NCBI GenBank assembly: GCA_021160685.1
Contig: JAGHCC010000118.1
Coordinates: 1 to 6,012 of the forward strand
From: Desulfobulbaceae bacterium
GTDB lineage: Bacteria > Desulfobacterota > Desulfobulbia > Desulfobulbales > SURF-16
Length of the DNA: 6,012 bases
Reading direction: 5' to 3'
Below are positions 5,371 through 6,012 of this stretch, in pieces. Each line of letters starts with the position of its first letter. Position 1 is the stretch's first letter. The notes below the pieces were generated by a model. The model saw only the letters and a program-made list of their open reading frames with translations. It searched no databases and was not told the DNA's origin. The translations under genes were made by a program, and so were the position numbers.

Positions 5371-5386
5371 AACAATTGAAATTGTT
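5371..5386. promoter_or_regulatory. 16-bp palindrome AACAATT-GA-AATTGTT
   Basis: The seven-base arms AACAATT (5371-5377) and AATTGTT (5380-5386) are perfect reverse complements around a 2-bp centre. A TTGACT hexamer (5363-5368) stands just upstream, as an operator placed over a promoter might, but no convincing -10 box follows at 16-18 bp. The nearest downstream gene starts 285 nt away. It could be an AT-rich chance palindrome. Confidence 0.3.
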
Positions 5387-5407
5387 CGTAATTATTCAGC
5401 AAATTAA

Positions 5408-5421
5408 CCGGGTAAACCCGG
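5408..5421. repeat. Small GC hairpin CCGGG-TAAA-CCCGG
   Basis: A perfect 5-bp GC stem with a TAAA loop sits in otherwise AT-rich intergenic sequence between the REP pair and the next repeat element. There is no T tract after it, so a terminator role is weak. Confidence 0.4.
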
Positions 5422-5433
5422 CGTTTATTATAA

Positions 5434-5575
5434 AAGTAACATTTCCCCCTCACCCTATGACTCCCCAAGGAGAGGGGATATCCGAGGAAGTAGAAAATTT
5501 ATAATTATTAAATACGTTATTTAGGGCTGCCTCCCTCTCCCAGGGGAGAGGGCCGGGGTGAGGGGGTTGTTACTT
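5434..5575. repeat. Inverted-repeat element with CCCCCTCACCC arms (MITE- or REPIN-like)
   Basis: The ends are AAGTAAC (5434-5440) and GTTACTT (5569-5575), an exact inverted pair. Just inside lie CCCCCTCACCC (5445-5455) and its complement GGGTGAGGGGG (5556-5566). Further in, the left side has CTCCCCAAGGAGAGGG (5461-5476), and the right side, read on the minus strand, has a near copy. The right half also forms an 8-bp hairpin, CCCTCTCC (5533-5540) with GGAGAGGG (5545-5552). The centre (about 5478-5530) is AT-rich and non-coding. The whole is about 142 bp, has symmetrical ends and no gene, as expected of a non-autonomous mobile repeat. The left copy has decayed more than the right. Confidence 0.75.
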
Positions 5576-5671
5576 AGAAGGTAGGGCCACCAAATTGGCA
5601 TAACTAGAGTTCCGTAACTGTTTATGGCTGTTGGTATGAGTCTGAAAGGAAAAAAGAAAGGATAGGTCAGC

Positions 5672-6012
5672 ATGAAAAATAATATTGCAACAATTGATTA
5701 TGTGGCATCTCTTTTTTGTCAGGCTGCTAAAAAAACACTTGAGAAGAGTACAAAAAAAAGCATCAAGTTTTCTCATACATTCCAAAGTATTCCCAAGGTC
5801 AAGCTGAAACCCGAGGTGGGATGTTTTGTCCAGTTCAGCGGTGACTACGATGGCTTGGTTGTCATGAATTTCACCGGTGGTGCGGCAATGGATCTTTACA
5901 GGAGCTACATGATTGCCATGGGAATGCCGGAAAGTGATCTGGCCAAAGAACCCACCTCAAACGAGGTGGTTGATACCATGGGTGAAATGACGAATCAGGT
6001 CATGGGTAAGGC
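5672..6012 (+). CDS. DUF3334 / CheX-like protein (N-terminal part, cut by window end)
   Basis: From ATG 5672 the frame stays open to the window edge, giving 113 complete codons. AAAGGA (5657-5662) is an acceptable SD 9 bases upstream. The sequence has a Lys-rich N-terminal helical part (1-45), then a segment with VGCFVQFSGDYDGLVVMNFTGGAAMDLYRSYM (49-80) that resembles the CheX/CheC fold, where small hydrophobic strands precede an amphipathic helix. DTMGEMTN (101-108) fits the CheC-type D-x3-E-x2-N active-site pattern, with E105 and N108. CheC/CheX proteins remove phosphate from CheY-P. I recall Vibrio and Shewanella DUF3334 proteins with a very similar GCFV...GLVVINFT...MGMPES pattern, and a full length near 230 aa. 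The function of DUF3334 itself is unproved, so the phosphatase role is inference. No signal peptide or membrane segment is seen. No strong promoter was found between the upstream repeat element and this start. Confidence 0.75.
   Translation, partial: MKNNIATIDYVASLFCQAAKKTLEKSTKKSIKFSHTFQSIPKVKLKPEVGCFVQFSGDYDGLVVMNFTGGAAMDLYRSYMIAMGMPESDLAKEPTSNEVVDTMGEMTNQVMGK

Noticed and set aside
5570..5785. 71-codon minus-strand open frame
   Set aside because: It overlaps the well-supported DUF3334 start and the repeat element end, and has no motif.

Overview
The window looks like a piece of a Gram-negative, probably Desulfobacterota (Desulfobulbales-like) chromosome. This is inferred from the character of GrpE, DnaK and TrpS, the moderate GC content, and several kinds of palindromic dispersed repeat packed into the intergenic spaces. 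No search was run, so the taxonomic placement is tentative.

Layout: (1) 1-182 is the 3' end of a class I/II PLP-dependent aminotransferase. (2) 183-381 holds repeat-like sequence. (3) 334-1134 on the minus strand encodes a signal-peptide-bearing homologue of beta-carbonic anhydrase in which all three zinc ligands appear to be substituted. Its last dozen or so codons run through a dispersed repeat. (4) 1135-1553 is a divergent intergenic region with hairpins, a good sigma70-type promoter (TTGACA-N17-TATTGT), a 12-bp inverted repeat around that promoter, and a leader that can fold over the grpE ribosome-binding site. (5) grpE (1554-2123) and dnaK (2174-4114) form a two-gene chaperone operon, closed by a strong intrinsic terminator at 4138-4170. 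(6) trpS (4225-5190) encodes tryptophanyl-tRNA synthetase. (7) 5191-5671 is a 481-nt gene-free stretch with a REPIN-type pair of inverted REP elements, a 16-bp palindrome, a small hairpin and a second inverted-repeat element of another family. (8) 5672 to the end is the 5' part of a DUF3334/CheX-like gene, cut by the window edge.

GrpE is the nucleotide-exchange factor for DnaK, so these two genes work together in protein folding and the heat-shock response. The usual partners hrcA (upstream) and dnaJ (downstream) are absent from their common positions, and no CIRCE operator or clear sigma32 promoter was seen. The chaperone operon must therefore be controlled some other way, and the leader hairpin and the promoter-flanking inverted repeat are the visible candidates. 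The aminotransferase, trpS and DUF3334 genes have no evident functional link to the chaperones.

Most of the window is ordinary core genome. The items most worth a second look are the zinc-less exported carbonic anhydrase homologue, the SD-masking hairpin ahead of grpE, and the REPIN, whose two stems show compensatory base changes.
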